A DNA stretch of 64,000 nt from Ashinkailepas kermadecensis (lineage: Eukaryota; Arthropoda; Thecostraca; Neolepadidae). Shown one piece after another: positions 61,759-64,000 of this stretch. The DNA lies in assembly GCA_034440615.1 (NCBI GenBank), contig JAOTOM010005180.1:1-64000 (forward strand), given 5' to 3'. The first letter of the stretch is position 1. Each line of letters starts with the position of its first letter. The position numbers and the translations under genes were made by a program. The notes below the pieces were generated by a model that was not told the origin of the DNA, ran no database searches, and was given only the letters and a program-made list of their open reading frames with translations.

Positions 61759-61795
61759 GCCGGAGTGCGGTCCGGCGACCGGACCGCACTCCGGC
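61759..61795. other. Perfect 17-bp hairpin
   Basis: GCCGGAGTGCGGTCCGG and its exact reverse complement are separated by CGA. It is 26 bp from the MITE-like element and shares GGTCCGG/TGTCCGG motifs with it. Confidence 0.85.
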
Positions 61796-62331
61796 CAAGT
61801 GGACCCGTGCTCGACTTTTTGTCCGGCGGTGGGCAACCGGCGGCCTGGCGACCAACCTACGCTCGTGAGCACATGAGCAGATGGTGTGCTCACCAAACAC
61901 GCCAGGTCATAGCCTGGCGCTGCACCACTACCCACCAAACACGTCAGATCACAACCTGGCGCTGCAACACTGCTCACCAAGCACGCCAGAGCATAACCTG
62001 GCGCTGCAGCACTGCTCACGAAGCACGCCAGATCATAGCATGGCGCTGCAACACTGTTCACCAAACACGCCAGGTCATGGCATTGCGCTGTACCATCGTT
62101 CACTAAGCACGTCGGAGCAGAACCTGGCATTGCAACCCTGCTCACCAAGCACGCCAGATCATAGCCTGGCGCTGTGCTACCGCTCACCAAATACGCCAGA
62201 TCATAGCCTGGCGCCATACCACCGCTCACCAAACACGCCAGAGCATAGCCTGGCGCTGTACCACCGCTTACCAAACACGCCAGATGATAGCCTGGCGCTA
62301 TACCAACGTTGACCGATAGCCAGATACTGAC

Positions 62332-62458
62332 CTGGCACGGGTGGGTGGTGCATCAGGATGGCCAGCGGGCACTCGTCGTCGTCCAGCACGTGCTCCTTGA
62401 ACGGCCCCGTCGGCGAGCAGTACTCGGCCGTCTCCAGCTGCGGTTCTTGTGTCACCAC
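62332..62458 (-). CDS. Afadin/canoe exon A: C-terminal part of second Ras-association domain
   Basis: The exon encodes 42 codons plus one base. The diagnostic stretch is LDDDECPLAILMHHPP, which matches the acidic DDDECPL core near the end of the second RA domain of afadin. This domain binds activated Rap/Ras at adherens junctions. The donor is CCAG|GTCAGT, ending in phase 1 with a G that joins GC of exon B to make glycine. The acceptor is placed at ...CCGCCAG|GTGGTG; its pyrimidine tract is poor, so the 5' end is less certain than the 3' end, and the open frame continues a few codons upstream. Codons end mostly in G or C, unlike the surrounding intron. A 42-bp satellite begins within about 20 bp of the donor, and the donor itself resembles a unit of that array. 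Confidence 0.88.
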
Positions 62459-63312
62459 CTGGCGGCAGATCCGGCCACACGGTCATGCGCAATTTTGCAG
62501 CGCAGGTTGCCAGGTCACTCAGATCACTGTGGTGCAAGCCATTAGATCACTCGCATCGGATCACTTCAGCGCAGGCAATAAGGTCACTCATGTTCCTACG
62601 GTGCAGGTCAACAGTCAATGTCCAAATTCGCTCAGCGAGACTTCGTAGGGTTGATTTTTTATATACTATTTTCCCTCCAGAAACTGTCATCGAATGGAAA
62701 TGAAGCCGCATTCAGCCGATTCCTGACGTCAAAATATACCAGAATTCTTATTTTGGTGTTGATATTTATAATGATTTGGAAGTTAAATTTATTTGACCTT
62801 CTCTTTGCATCCCTTCCTCAATGGGAAAAATCGAGAATTTGGACACATAGACATCAATCATTCCAGGTTAAGCCACAGCAAACCTGGTCAAACTCCCAAA
62901 AAGGACGCAAGTCGGCAGAATTACTTCGATTGGCCAGGCTAAGCATGATTTGTGACCTCTCAGGTTATTATTACATAAGGCATGGCTAAGGAACAGCCAC
63001 GTTTTGAATTTTGTCCTCCAGAAATGTATGCTCTCGAGAAAATTGCCTCGCATTTCCTGTTGGGAGCTATATAGTGATGGCACACAATGGTCTGACCAGT
63101 TTGCATTCCTTTCACAACAAGGAATCTTGATCACTCTTCCATTAATAGCACATTACTGTATGCTTACATGGATAAAACTACAGATCCAGTTCATGGTTAC
63201 TTGTATTGCTTTCACTTCCACTATCCGTCTGTTAGATACCACAATTGGTTACTCCAAACTGCCAACATACCAATATTTCCTGATAAAAGAAGAAGAGCAT
63301 TGCGTTTTTTTT

Positions 63313-63440
63313 TCAGACACACTCAACTGCCAGGCCGCATAGCGTCGCCAACTGGCCGATTGGCCACGGATGGACTCGGTAATCCAGCCAGCTTATGAGT
63401 TCGAACCGATGGTCTGACTGACTGAGCAAGCGCGACCCCA
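63313..63440 (-). mobile_element. SINE, family 2-like, internally deleted
   Basis: On the minus strand a shortened head (GCTTGCTCAGTCAGTCAGAC, GGTTCGAACTC) is followed by the shared core and tail with GGCGACGCTATGCGGCCTGG. It has lost part of the tRNA-like region. It lies 270 bp before a satellite whose unit resembles its tail. Confidence 0.72.
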
Positions 63441-63694
63441 CCTCTCTGATGAAAGACAAACTGAAAATTGCCTCTTCGGCTTTACTAACTGGGAAATTGT
63501 GCTTCCCAAACCCACGAGCTCCAAACAATTACGAATTCAGCCTCGCCCTTGCCTCACCAACCCTGACATTCTCGCATCACTAGCCCTCTCATCTTCTGAG
63601 ATGTTGGGATGGGGTAGGGGGTAGGGGCGGAGTCTGTCACCAGCGCTGCCCCCACAACAGACAGACTGATGACATGAAAAGTCACGCTAAAATC

Positions 63695-64000
63695 GTCAGG
63701 CTGCATAGCGTGGGTAGCTGTGTATGCAGCTCTTGCACCATCCCGCACGGCACTCAACACACGCCAGGCAGCATAGCGTGGCAAGCTGTGTATGCACGCA
63801 TCCCTCTGCACCATGCCCTCACACCACCGGCCGACTACAGCCGAGGTCACACCACCGCCAGGCTACATAGCGTGGCAAACTGTGTATGCACGCATCCCTC
63901 TGCACCATGCCCTCATACCACCGCCAGGCTATATAGCGTGGCCAGCTGCGTATGCACGCATCCCTCTGCACCTTGTCCTCACACAACCGCCAGGCTATAT
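63695..64000. repeat. 66-bp satellite running off the window end
   Basis: Units with CGCCAGGCTATATAGCGTGG, GTATGCACGCATCCCTCTGC and ACCATGCCCTCA start at about 63700, 63768, 63851, 63919 and 63983. The first part resembles the tail of the SINE at 63313. The array continues beyond the window. Confidence 0.92.

Larger units (their letters stand above)
61588..62315. repeat. 42-bp satellite next to exon A, units with internal dyad
   Basis: About ten units (61887-62315) of GCTCACCAAACACGCCAGAT then CATAGCCTGGCGCTGTACCACC; one outlying unit lies at 61588-61627. Each contains CGCCAG..CATAG.CTGGCG, a short inverted repeat. The end of the array reaches the exon A donor. Confidence 0.94.
10307..62458 (-). 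other. Afadin/canoe homologue, partial gene span (four exons, three introns)
   Basis: Afadin (canoe in flies) is a cytoplasmic scaffold that binds Ras/Rap GTPases through two Ras-association domains and links nectins and cadherin junctions to actin. Four minus-strand exons, in gene order at 62332-62458, 33828-34014, 27311-27521 and 10307-10425, encode the end of RA2, the linker and the FHA domain. All internal junctions use GT...AG, phases match, and the joined frame is open for 214 codons plus 2 nt. Introns are 28,317, 6,306 and 16,885 bp. The N-terminal exons (RA1 and most of RA2) and the C-terminal DIL, PDZ and actin-binding parts are not seen, so the gene must run out of both sides of the window. 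I searched for the exon after D below 10.3 kb and found none. Family assignment is from recognised residues; a protein search would settle it. Confidence 0.9.

Overview
This is a 64-kb piece of a repeat-rich animal nuclear genome. It has long spliced introns, tRNA-derived SINEs with target-site duplications, a CR1/Jockey-like LINE, mariner fossils and many micro- and minisatellites. The only gene I recognise is an afadin/canoe homologue. Protostome-like residues in that gene, TTAGGT-type tracts near 40.2-40.4 kb and the mobile-element set suggest an arthropod, perhaps a crustacean; the taxon is inference.

Four consecutive exons of the afadin/canoe gene lie on the minus strand. Exon A (62332-62458) carries the end of the second Ras-association domain. 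Exon B (33828-34014) is the linker, exon C (27311-27521) most of the FHA domain, and exon D (10307-10425) the end of the FHA domain. Phases match at all three joins (A to B phase 1, B to C phase 2, C to D phase 0), and the joined frame is open for 214 codons. Introns are 28.3, 6.3 and 16.9 kb. Both gene ends lie outside the window. Two further minus-strand exon candidates sit in the 28.3-kb intron: a GC-rich possible alternative first exon (58806-59000) and an orphan exon (59388-59464).

Layout: 1-10.3 kb is downstream of exon D and holds a 34-bp array, a GAGCC array, a 21-bp minisatellite and a 773-bp element with inverted termini. 10.4-27.3 kb is the C-D intron, with 34-bp and 54/47-bp arrays, a poly-A/poly-G block that looks like a sequence artefact, two SINEs and a decayed plus-strand coding remnant. 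27.5-33.8 kb is the B-C intron, with a mariner fossil and a (GAGACA)n/(GA)n tract. 34.0-62.3 kb is the A-B intron, with a foldback-like inverted pair of 72/73-bp arrays, a second mariner fossil, a LINE carrying three nested SINE-type insertions, and several satellites. 62.5-64 kb is upstream of exon A and ends in a 66-bp satellite.

The most unusual observation is that three of the seven splice sites I can place (A donor, B donor, C acceptor) are themselves a unit of an adjoining minisatellite, so near-copies of the junction are repeated inside the intron. The second is one conserved SINE tail that occurs behind different tRNA-like heads and also alone, as 49-59-bp insertions with perfect target-site duplications.
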